The position numbers were made by a program, and so were the translations under genes. From contig CAZVFH010000013.1 in the NCBI GenBank assembly GCA_964626415.1, positions 1 to 19,054 of the forward strand: a stretch of DNA of 19,054 nucleotides. The letters are read 5' to 3'. The stretch comes from CAZVFH01 sp964626415 (GTDB lineage Bacteria; Patescibacteriota; UBA1384; XYA2-FULL-43-10; CAINNR01). Each line of letters begins with the position of its first letter. Position 1 is the stretch's first letter. The notes beneath the pieces are model-generated. The model was not told the origin of the DNA, made no database searches, and saw only the letters and a program-made list of their open reading frames with translations. This document shows, in pieces, positions 12,843-19,034 of this stretch.

Positions 12843-14351
12843 ATGAAATACATTGTTTACGCTCGCAAGAGCACCGAAGAAGATGACAGGCAAGTTCTAA
12901 GCATTGAAGCTCAATTTGTTGAGTTAAAAGAATTTGCCGCCAAAGAAAAACTTGAAATTGTCGCCTCCTTTCAGGAGGCAAAAACTGCCAAAGAACCTGG
13001 GCGAACAAAGTTCGCCGAAATGTTGTTATTGATTGAAAAAGGAAAAGCGGACGGAATAATTTCGTGGCACCCGGATCGTCTGGCGAGGAATTCCGTTGAC
13101 GGCGGTAAAATTATTCATTTCGTTGATCGCGGCTTGATTAAGTCCCTCAAATTTCCCACTTTTTGGTTTGAGCCAACGCCGCAGGGTTTGTTTATGCTTA
13201 GTATCGCATTTGGACAATCAAAATATTTTGTAGACAATTTGCGAGAGAATGTCAAAAGAGGTTTGCGACAAAAAATCAGAAATGGTGTTTGGCCCGGCTG
13301 GGCGCCAGTGGGTTATTTGAATAATCCTAAAACGAGAATGATTGATATTGACCGAGAAAAATCTGGCAAAGTGAAAAAACTTTTTGAGTTTTATGCCACT
13401 GGCGAATATACTCTTAAATCTCTCGCAAATTGGTGTAAAGAAAAAAAACTGCGAGGCAATCTTTGCAAAGAGATAGCTGTTAGTAATATCCAAAAAATTC
13501 TACAAAATATTTTCTACATTGGCCTGATGAAATACGGTGGGGAAATTTTTGAGGGACGACACGAGCCGTTAATATCAAAGAAACTTTTTGATAAGTGCAG
13601 AGAAGTTATGAGTAAGCGTGGAAAAGTGCAGGAGGTTCGCAAGCACAATTTTGCTTTTCTTGGCCTGCTAAAATGTGCCTCATGTGGCGCAAGCATAACT
13701 GCCGAAATTCAAAAGGGGCATAATTATTATCGTTGCACCAAAAAGAAAGGGGCTTGCCAAGAAAAGCATTATTTGCGAGAGGAACTTTTAAGCGAGCAAA
13801 TAAAATCATTTCTTCAAAAAGTTTCTTTGCCGAGCCAAGACACAGAAAAAGTTTTGGCGGCGTTGGATAGCGAACAGGAGAAAGCAAGAGAAGACGCACA
13901 AAGTGAGGTTAGCGTTTCAAAAGAGCAGTTAGCACGAGTCGAGGCAAAACTTCAAAAACTCCTTGATGTCTATTTGGCAGACGCTTTATCCACAGACGAA
14001 TACGCCGTCAAAAAGCAGGAATTATTATCGCAAAAAGTGGAACTTCAAGAAAAAATTACCGACTTTGAACAAAAAGGGTTGTCTTGGCTCGAACCGGCTC
14101 GTGAATTTGTTTTATCGCTTAATCAAGCCGCAAAATTAGTGGAAACCGAAAACAAAAAAGAAATGACAACATTTCTTAAAAATATCGGCTCGAACCACAT
14201 TTTACAAAACCGCCAATTGATTTTTTCGCCCAAAATTCCCTACAATTTGGTCGCCGAGCGAAGCGAGGCAAACCAACGAAATTTGACTTTTCCTTACTGG
14301 TGCCGAGGAGAGGACTCGAACCTCCATGTTCTTTCGAACGTTGGCTCCTAA
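12843..14351 (+). CDS. Large serine recombinase (resolvase, recombinase and zinc-ribbon domains)
   Basis: The product has 502 residues. The resolvase domain starts with YARKSTEE, where Ser10 is the catalytic nucleophile, and has HPDRLARN (76-83) with the catalytic arginines. The recombinase domain (about 150-255) includes GWAPVGYLNN. A zinc ribbon follows with C278, C281, C298 and C305, then a charged coiled coil (about 335-400). Large serine recombinases join att sites for integration or excision. A strong ribosome site AAAGGAG seven bases before the ATG fixes the start. The C terminus is odd: from about residue 455 it is encoded in the 99-bp inverted repeat, and the last 16 residues (CRGEDSNLHVLSNVGS) are an antisense read of a tRNA-Leu remnant. 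The tail therefore depends on the insertion site, as expected for an element integrated at a tRNA 3' end. Confidence 0.93.
   Translation: MKYIVYARKSTEEDDRQVLSIEAQFVELKEFAAKEKLEIVASFQEAKTAKEPGRTKFAEMLLLIEKGKADGIISWHPDRLARNSVDGGKIIHFVDRGLIKSLKFPTFWFEPTPQGLFMLSIAFGQSKYFVDNLRENVKRGLRQKIRNGVWPGWAPVGYLNNPKTRMIDIDREKSGKVKKLFEFYATGEYTLKSLANWCKEKKLRGNLCKEIAVSNIQKILQNIFYIGLMKYGGEIFEGRHEPLISKKLFDKCREVMSKRGKVQEVRKHNFAFLGLLKCASCGASITAEIQKGHNYYRCTKKKGACQEKHYLREELLSEQIKSFLQKVSLPSQDTEKVLAALDSEQEKAREDAQSEVSVSKEQLARVEAKLQKLLDVYLADALSTDEYAVKKQELLSQKVELQEKITDFEQKGLSWLEPAREFVLSLNQAAKLVETENKKEMTTFLKNIGSNHILQNRQLIFSPKIPYNLVAERSEANQRNLTFPYWCRGEDSNLHVLSNVGS
12963..12979. repeat. Hairpin inside the recombinase gene that marks the permutation breakpoint
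   Basis: GCCTCC-TTTCA-GGAGGC, perfect 6-bp stem in codons about 41-46. The remnant pieces in the radical SAM module end at 12962 and resume at 12980, so exactly this hairpin is missing and the 92-bp repeats stand in its place. Confidence 0.6.
14205..14303 (-). repeat. 99-bp inverted repeat T', right copy
   Basis: Perfect reverse complement of 12691-12789. It encodes the last part of the recombinase (residues about 455-487) and its outer end GCACCAG overlaps the CCA end of the tRNA-Leu remnant, a likely att core. Confidence 0.95.
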
Positions 14352-14360
14352 GGCCAGTGC
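14298..14360 (-). pseudogene. 3' part of a broken tRNA-Leu (UAG anticodon)
   Basis: On the minus strand it starts GCACTGGCCTTAGGAGCC (anticodon loop CTTAGGA), followed by a variable arm GTTCGAAAGAAC, T-arm GGAGG/CCTC region, acceptor CCTCGGC, A73 and CCA. The 5' acceptor strand and D-arm are missing. The partner acceptor strand GCCGAGG is found at 14784-14778. Confidence 0.85.
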
Positions 14361-14370
14361 GCCCGCACTA

Positions 14371-14457
14371 TGGTGCCCGAGGTCGGAGTCGAACCGACAC
14401 GCTTTTTACGGCACATGCTCCTAAGGCATGCGTGTCTGCCAATTTCACCACTCGGGC
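14371..14457 (-). tRNA. tRNA-Leu(UAG), intact, CCA encoded
   Basis: An 87-nt class II tRNA: acceptor GCCCGAG/CTCGGGC, anticodon stem CATGC/GCATG with loop CTTAGGA (anticodon UAG), long variable arm, T-arm TCGG/CCGA with TTCGACT, A73 and CCA. It lies between the two halves of the broken tRNA-Leu, with the same anticodon as the 3' half. Confidence 0.95.
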
Positions 14458-14461
14458 CAAT

Positions 14462-14700
14462 TTAAATCCGGTTTTTTAAATATTTTCTTCCAAAACCTGT
14501 TTTTAGTTGTTTTTCTCGTTTAATGGCTTTTGCTTTATCCAAGCAAGTTTCACAATAAACCAATTTCAAAGGACGCGATTTTTTGTCGAACAAACCTTTC
14601 CAGTGTTGTGATTTTTGAGTCGTTGCTTGAGATTATCAGTCCAGCCAATATACAACTCGTCATCTGCAACACTTCTTAAAACATAAGTGTGATAAGACAT
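14462..14700 (-). pseudogene. GIY-YIG nuclease-domain gene with a frameshift
   Basis: The ATG at 14700 opens a small single-domain GIY-YIG protein: TYVLRSVADDELYIGWT has the TYV and YIG motifs, and DNLKQRLKNHNTGKV follows as in the family. The frame hits a stop after NRVL (14566). One frame over, the expected continuation appears at once: RPLKLVYCE, AKAIKREKQLK and GFGRKYLKNRI, ending at 14462 near 80 codons in total, normal for the family. A single missing base near 14570 explains it. Family members are small DNA-cleaving domains of UvrC/YhbQ type. The gene ends four bases before the intact tRNA-Leu and sits inside the insertion that splits the other tRNA-Leu. A sequencing error cannot be excluded. 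Confidence 0.8.
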
Positions 14701-14716
14701 TTTAACATGTAATAAT

Positions 14717-14765
14717 ATGTGTATACCCGCCTGCAGAAGCTGTCGCTTCAGCGACTGCGGGCAGG
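14717..14765. repeat. GC-rich dispersed repeat at the break in tRNA-Leu
   Basis: A GC-rich stretch with the hairpin GTCGCT/AGCGAC and flanking blocks CCCGCCTGC and GCGGGCAGG. It directly abuts the 5' tRNA-Leu fragment and resembles other short repeats in the window. Confidence 0.55.
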
Positions 14766-14784
14766 CCAATTTCGCCACCTCGGC
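14765..14784 (-). pseudogene. 5' fragment of a broken tRNA-Leu
   Basis: GCCGAGGTGGCGAAATTGGC is the acceptor strand and start of the D-arm of a tRNA-Leu. Its acceptor strand pairs perfectly with CCTCGGC of the fragment at 14298-14360. Together they give about 83 of the 87 bases of a full tRNA-Leu, interrupted in the D-loop by about 400 bp. Confidence 0.75.
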
Positions 14785-14839
14785 AAATTCTTCTTTACTA
14801 TAGCAGATTTTCAGCAGGAAAACCAATACAATTGGCTCA

Positions 14840-14877
14840 TTTTCCACTTCTCTACTGCGCAGTATAGAAGTGGAAAA
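14840..14877. repeat. 38-bp near-perfect palindrome
   Basis: Two 19-base arms with one mismatch, from TTTTCCACTTCT to AGAAGTGGAAAA around TACTGCGCAGTA. It ends at the base before the stop of the MazG-like gene. There is no T-tract after the hairpin on either strand, so it is not a classical terminator. Confidence 0.75.
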
Positions 14878-15228
14878 CTAACTGTTTTTGACTTTGGCTT
14901 TTGGTTCTAGAACATATTCCAAGAACAAGCGCTTTTTAAATCCGCCGCGTTTTTGGCGCTTGGATTTTTGCTCGGATTTTAATATTTTGAGATCGATTTT
15001 CTTATTTTCGGCGATCGTTTCAACGAGTTCTAAAATATCGGCAAGTTCATTTGCGACCTCTGACTTTTTTTCCGCCCCGATCAACTCCTTTGCTTCCTCC
15101 AAAATCTTTTTCTTTGATTCCAAAAACATCTCAGTTTTTTTAAGAACGCGAACTTTTGGCTCGGCGCCATCGGCGATAATAATTTCTGGAATCCTGTCGC
15201 GAATTAATTTATTGTAAACTTTTTTCAT
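14878..15228 (-). CDS. MazG-like nucleotide pyrophosphohydrolase (phosphoribosyl-ATP pyrophosphohydrolase-like)
   Basis: The 116-residue product begins MKKVYNKLIRDRIPEII, the opening typical of the small MazG-related family formerly called phosphoribosyl-ATP pyrophosphohydrolase-like. The metal-binding EExxE (44-48) and ExxD (61-64) motifs are present, within ILEEAKELIGAE and NELADILELVE. Family members hydrolyse nucleoside triphosphates to monophosphates and pyrophosphate and are thought to clean nucleotide pools; the substrate here is unknown. The C terminus is basic (SEQKSKRQKRGGFKKRLFLEYV). The frame extends upstream to 15309, but those codons lie in a repeat with hairpin GTCCGCC/GGCGGAC, so I chose 15228. 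It follows the acidic coiled-coil gene on the same strand. Confidence 0.85.
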   Translation of the reverse strand: MKKVYNKLIRDRIPEIIIADGAEPKVRVLKKTEMFLESKKKILEEAKELIGAEKKSEVANELADILELVETIAENKKIDLKILKSEQKSKRQKRGGFKKRLFLEYVLEPKAKVKNS

Positions 15229-15249
15229 TTTTTTGGGTTGTTGAGATTT

Positions 15250-15307
15250 CTCGTCCGCCAGTCGGCGGACTCGATGACAGACAAAAAGACAATGAGAGAC
15301 GTCTCTC
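15250..15307. repeat. Repeat fragment with hairpin and 14-bp palindrome
   Basis: GTCCGCC-agtc-GGCGGAC (15253-15270) and the perfect palindrome GAGAGACGTCTCTC (15294-15307), which overlaps the stop codon of the coiled-coil gene. Confidence 0.5.
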
Positions 15308-15605
15308 AATTCACTATTTGTTTAGTCCTTTCTAGTAATTTCTCTATATCCTGTGCTCTTTGAATCTTTTCCGGATCCTGTGAATTTTGCAATGAGTCGC
15401 GTTCTTTTTTTAATTCTTCAAGCACCCAAAGAACGTAATTCAAATCTTCAAGGTTGTCACCCTCCACCGGCTCATCTCCACATTCTGCATCTATGCGTTT
15501 AAGTATTCTGGTGATCTCCACCTCCGCCTTTTTGAGATTAAGCGGCTTAATTTCTTCGGATCTTTCAGTATCTTGATACAAATTTCCAAATTCTGTTTCT
15601 GACAT
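15306..15605 (-). CDS. Acidic coiled-coil protein, function unknown
   Basis: The 99-residue product is rich in Glu, Asp and Leu, with no signal peptide, cysteine pattern or membrane segment beyond a single Cys. Two helical stretches are visible: about 23-40 (LKKAEVEITRILKRIDAE) and 53-95 (DLNYVLWVLEELKKERDSL, then KIQRAQDIEKLLERTKQ), consistent with a small helical hairpin. It starts 18 bases after the ComEA-like gene and ends 77 bases before the MazG-like gene, all on the minus strand, so cotranscription is plausible. No family is recognised. Confidence 0.65.
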   Translation of the reverse strand: MSETEFGNLYQDTERSEEIKPLNLKKAEVEITRILKRIDAECGDEPVEGDNLEDLNYVLWVLEELKKERDSLQNSQDPEKIQRAQDIEKLLERTKQIVN

Positions 15606-15623
15606 ATTTATTAAAGTTAAAAA

Positions 15624-16064
15624 TTATATCGTTATCAAATCCTTAAATTTAAGATATGTTTTGTCGCCGATGCCTTTGACATTTTTAATTTCGATAGTCG
15701 ACTTAAATCCGCCATGTTGATTACGATAGTCAATTATTCGCTGGGCGTAAGTCGAACCGATTCCCGGCAGTGATTCAAGTTGTGATTGTGTTGCACTATT
15801 GATGTTAATTTTTCCAGCTGGTTGGACTGAAGTTGCTGACTGCTGACTCGCCTGACTTTTTAGATCAGCATTTTCTTTTTGCAAATCAGCGATCTGCTTT
15901 TCTAAATCAGCAATTTTTTTATCTCTATCATCTGAAACTATATTTTGGTTGGCATCATCGGCGCTTGCTCCTTTTTTTATCATCAAAAGCGTGCCGCCAA
16001 CTAGCGAAAGTAAAATTAAACCAGCACCAATCCAAACGGTATTTTTTTCGATGAAATTTTTCAT
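15624..16064 (-). CDS. comEA: ComEA-like helix-hairpin-helix DNA-binding protein
   Basis: The 146-residue product has a membrane helix at about 10-29 (VWIGAGLILLSLVGGTLLMI), a coiled coil at about 47-70 (DKKIADLEKQIADLQKEN), a Ser/Gln linker and a C-terminal ComEA domain (85-146). That domain shows KININSATQSQLESLPGIG, YAQRIIDYRNQHGGF and IKNVKGIGDKTYLKFKDLI, two helix-hairpin-helix turns with PGIG and KGIG. ComEA is the membrane-anchored receptor that binds incoming double-stranded DNA outside the cytoplasmic membrane during natural transformation. The coiled-coil spacer is longer than usual and may reach across the cell envelope. ComM and RecG in the same window support a DNA uptake and recombination theme. 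Confidence 0.92.
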   Translation of the reverse strand: MKNFIEKNTVWIGAGLILLSLVGGTLLMIKKGASADDANQNIVSDDRDKKIADLEKQIADLQKENADLKSQASQQSATSVQPAGKININSATQSQLESLPGIGSTYAQRIIDYRNQHGGFKSTIEIKNVKGIGDKTYLKFKDLITI

Positions 16065-16082
16065 TTGAAATTACTAATTTCC

Positions 16083-16219
16083 TTGAATTACAAAATATAT
16101 TTTTCTGTCATCCCGAATTTATTTCGGGATCTCAGCAATCGATTACTGGGATACTGAAACCCTCCATAGGCGGGCAGGCAAGTTCAGCATGACGATTATT
16201 TATCAATTTCGTAATTCAA
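16083..16219. repeat. Dispersed repeat between recG and the comEA-like gene
   Basis: Terminal inverted repeats TTGAATTACAAAAT and ATTTCGTAATTCAA (13 of 14 match) enclose TGTCATCCCGAA, a hairpin CCCGAA/TTCGGG, a GC-rich block and CAGCATGACG. It fills the gap; no gene is present. Confidence 0.65.
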
Positions 16220-16239
16220 AGTTGGCACTAACTCGAATT

Positions 16240-18324
16240 TTATTCAGGATGCACAACCATCTGACTTTCCGCTAATTTTTCTTTCAGCGCTGGATACTTT
16301 GATAAACCATCTTCAGTAATTTTTTTTGCCGCTGTTGTCGCTCTCTCAATTAAAACTTTATCAGAAATCTCGGCAAAGTGAAAATCCCAAAATCCCGACT
16401 GTTCGCCACCGTACATTTGGCCCGGACCGCGAAGTTCTAAATCCATTTCCGCCAACTTAAAACCGGAAAAGGTGTTTTCCATAAAGCTTAATCGTTTCAT
16501 CGCCGCCTCCGAACGCGACTCGGAAAATAACATGCAATATGATTGCTTATCGCTTCGTCCAACGCGGCCACGAAATTGATGAAGTTGCGCAAGACCAAAT
16601 CGCTCAGCATTTTCAACCATCATAACCGTCGCGTTTGGAATATCAACTCCAACTTCGACAACCGAAGTTGAGACCAAAATATCAAATTTTTTATTTTTAA
16701 AATCGGACATTACCTGATCTTTTTCTTTTGATTTTAATTTACCATGCAACATAGCAATTTTCAAATCAGGAAAAATTTCTGTTGATAATTTTTTAAATTC
16801 TTTGACTACCGACTTTCTCTCTTCTTCAAATAATTGCAATTTGTTATTTGAGACATCCAAATTCTCTTCGATCAACGGACAAATAACAAAAGCTTGATGA
16901 TCCTTTTTGATTTCTTTGCGAATAAAATCATACGCCTTCTGGCGATTCTCTGGTGCGACAACTTTGGTGATAATTTTCTTGCGATCTTTTGGCATCTCAT
17001 CAATCACTGAAACATCAAGATCAGCAAAAACAACCAGCGACATCGTCCTCGGGATCGGTGTCGCCGTCATTGAGAGAAAATGCGGACGAATTCCACCTCT
17101 AGTAAGTAACAATTTTCCACGCTGATTTACGCCGAATTTATGCTGTTCATCAATAATCACTAGAGCGATATTATCAGTTTTAGTTTTATCAGAGATCAGC
17201 GCATGAGTTCCGACAATAACATCAGCATCAGATTTTTCTTTTTTACTACCAGTAACCAATCCGACAGAAATTTTAAATGGTCTCAAAACTTCCAATAATG
17301 TCTTATAATGTTGATTTGCCAAAATCTCCGTTGGCGCCATGAGTGCAACACGGAAACCGTTTTTGGCGACAATAGCTACGGCAAATGCAGCAACGACAGT
17401 TTTCCCCGATCCGACATCGCCGTTTAAAAGCCGGTTCATCGGCCGAGTTTTTTCAAGGTCTTTAATTATCACCCAAGCAGATTTTCTTTGAGCATCAGTT
17501 AATTTAAATGGCAACTTGACGACAAAATTACGCAGAAAATTTTCATCAATTTTCATCTCTGGCGCCTTTTCAATTTCAATTTCCCTTTTTAAAAGTTGCT
17601 TTTTGAGAGAAAAAAGAAAAAGCTCATCGAAGGCCAAACGCTCCTTTGCTTTTTTTAGAACCGTTAAATCCTTCGGAAAATGAGCACTCTTTATCGCCTC
17701 TCGAATTGTCAATAACTTGTTTTTCGAGATGATTTCTTCCGGCAAATATTCTTCGACTTTTTCAACATCTGAAATTATGCCGCTGATCAACTTCGAAATA
17801 TAATGACTGGAAATCCCCGTCGTTTCCGAATAAATTGGCAGAATTTTTGGCTCCCAAACCCAAGTCGGCGATTCCATTTGAATTCCCGTGCCATAATAAT
17901 CAAAAGTAATTTTGCCATTTAAAATCACTTCGCGACCGACTTTTAGCATTTTTGCCAAATATGGCTGATTAAACCAGACAACTTTTAATTCGCCTGTTTC
18001 GTCAGCAACGAGCGCTTCAGTGATAATAAATCGCCGCCGAGAAGTGGTTTTGTTGGCAATGCTTACAACTATAGCTTTGATTGTTTGATTATTGAAATTT
18101 GAGATTTGAGATTTGTTTGTATCTTGTATTTTGTATCTTGTTTCTTGTAATTTGTGATTTCTTAAATCATCAATTTTGCTAATTTGGGTAAAATCATGAT
18201 ACGCTCTTGGATAATTAAATAAGAGATCGCGGACGGTTTTAATCCCCAACTTTTCCAGCTTCGCCGCCATTTTTGGCCCGACGCCCTTTAGAAATTGGAC
18301 TTTTGTTTCGAAATTAATTGACAT
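16240..18324 (-). CDS. recG: ATP-dependent DNA helicase RecG
   Basis: RecG remodels stalled replication forks and Holliday junctions. The 694-residue product has the N-terminal wedge (LKGVGPKMAAKLEKLGIKT at 12-30 and LLFNYPRAYHDF at 34-45), then helicase motifs: Walker A NGDVGSGKT (301-309), PTEILANQH (331-339), IIDEQHKFG (390-398), MTATPIPRTM (419-428) and the late RGRVGRSDKQSYC. All key residues are present. Residues about 56-82 (LQETRYKIQDTNKSQISNF region) are a translated AT-rich dispersed repeat placed in the wedge between YHDF...I and the OB-like part. The start at 18324 lacks a clear ribosome site. The promoter of the divergent orphan gene overlaps this start codon. Confidence 0.95.
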   Translation of the reverse strand: MSINFETKVQFLKGVGPKMAAKLEKLGIKTVRDLLFNYPRAYHDFTQISKIDDLRNHKLQETRYKIQDTNKSQISNFNNQTIKAIVVSIANKTTSRRRFIITEALVADETGELKVVWFNQPYLAKMLKVGREVILNGKITFDYYGTGIQMESPTWVWEPKILPIYSETTGISSHYISKLISGIISDVEKVEEYLPEEIISKNKLLTIREAIKSAHFPKDLTVLKKAKERLAFDELFLFSLKKQLLKREIEIEKAPEMKIDENFLRNFVVKLPFKLTDAQRKSAWVIIKDLEKTRPMNRLLNGDVGSGKTVVAAFAVAIVAKNGFRVALMAPTEILANQHYKTLLEVLRPFKISVGLVTGSKKEKSDADVIVGTHALISDKTKTDNIALVIIDEQHKFGVNQRGKLLLTRGGIRPHFLSMTATPIPRTMSLVVFADLDVSVIDEMPKDRKKIITKVVAPENRQKAYDFIRKEIKKDHQAFVICPLIEENLDVSNNKLQLFEEERKSVVKEFKKLSTEIFPDLKIAMLHGKLKSKEKDQVMSDFKNKKFDILVSTSVVEVGVDIPNATVMMVENAERFGLAQLHQFRGRVGRSDKQSYCMLFSESRSEAAMKRLSFMENTFSGFKLAEMDLELRGPGQMYGGEQSGFWDFHFAEISDKVLIERATTAAKKITEDGLSKYPALKEKLAESQMVVHPE
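18079..18159. repeat. AT-rich dispersed repeat translated inside recG
   Basis: Tandem-like units on the plus strand (TGTATCTTGTATTTTGTATC, ATTTGAGATTTGAGATTTG) are read in frame as residues 56-82. No frameshift or stop results. Confidence 0.6.
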
Positions 18325-18346
18325 TTTGATTATTTTTTGATAGTAT
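18318..18346 (+). promoter_or_regulatory. Promoter of the orphan gene at 18382
   Basis: TTGACA (18318-18323), 17-nt spacer, TAGTAT (18341-18346). The -35 overlaps the recG start region on the other strand. Confidence 0.6.
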
Positions 18347-18381
18347 AAATTTACGCTGATACTTCGGCGAGAGGTGAAGAA

Positions 18382-18861
18382 ATGTCAGGAAGTGTTTATT
18401 CACCTTACGAAGGATTACAGGAATTTGTTGCATCGCATTTAGGACTTGGCTATGAGGGAATTGTTGCTGAAGCAAAATTACATTTTCACGATTGGTATGA
18501 CGAACTTTTTAGCGGAGTCAGGCCAAATAATTTGCCGGATTATTCCCAATGGGTTGCTTCACAACTAGGCGAAATCCGCTTCGTTATCGTGGGCAGAGAA
18601 ATTCCTGACGAAAGTGAAGTTTTGCCGCTACCATCTAATGAAATAATCCGCCAGACAATCCTTGAAGCAAGGGAAAAATGCCCTGCTAGTTGCGATATGG
18701 TTTATTATTTGAAATATAATACCAATGTTTACAGAAGCTGGTTTTCACAGGCATGTTGCCAAGCAAAAATGACTTGGAATGAAGTTGGATTCATTCAATG
18801 GTCACAGGTGCTTGATGAAAACCTGGCGCAAATTTGCCGCCAAATGCAATTGATTCCTTAA
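18382..18861 (+). CDS. Orphan soluble protein, function unknown
   Basis: The 159-residue product is soluble-looking, rich in aromatic residues (HFHDWYDELF, YLKYNTNVYRSWF, GFIQWSQ) and has five cysteines (KCPASC, ACC, IC). There is no signal peptide, membrane segment or recognisable motif. A purine-rich ribosome site (GAGAGGTGAAG) precedes the ATG, a consensus promoter lies upstream and a terminator follows 14 bases after the stop, so it is a stand-alone unit, divergent from recG. The good translation signals and visibly higher GC than in neighbours resemble the radical SAM cassette more than the core genes. I cannot assign a function. Confidence 0.75.
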   Translation: MSGSVYSPYEGLQEFVASHLGLGYEGIVAEAKLHFHDWYDELFSGVRPNNLPDYSQWVASQLGEIRFVIVGREIPDESEVLPLPSNEIIRQTILEAREKCPASCDMVYYLKYNTNVYRSWFSQACCQAKMTWNEVGFIQWSQVLDENLAQICRQMQLIP

Positions 18862-18875
18862 TCTCATATCCTGCC

Positions 18876-18899
18876 GTCCGCACTTTGCGGACTTTTTTT
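18876..18899 (+). terminator. Intrinsic terminator of the orphan gene
   Basis: GTCCGC-acttt-GCGGAC followed by seven T. Confidence 0.85.
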
Positions 18900-18955
18900 G
18901 TTCTAATTCATTAACTATTTTTATTATTTATTATTTTCAATTTATGTTTTTTCTG

Positions 18956-18984
18956 TTGACTTTTTTTCCCATGTGTGATACATT
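18956..18984 (+). promoter_or_regulatory. Promoter reading out of the right edge
   Basis: TTGACT (18956-18961), 17-nt spacer, TACATT (18979-18984), in an AT-rich stretch; a TATATA lies just beyond. The gene it serves is outside the window. Confidence 0.55.
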
Positions 18985-19034
18985 ATATATCTCAAATGTG
19001 GCCTAAATTCACCCCCCAAATGCAATTTTTTGGC

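Noticed and set aside
14298..14784. A trans-spliced or permuted tRNA-Leu.
   Set aside because: The halves are in normal order, a few bases are missing between them and no processing motif is seen; disruption by insertion is simpler.
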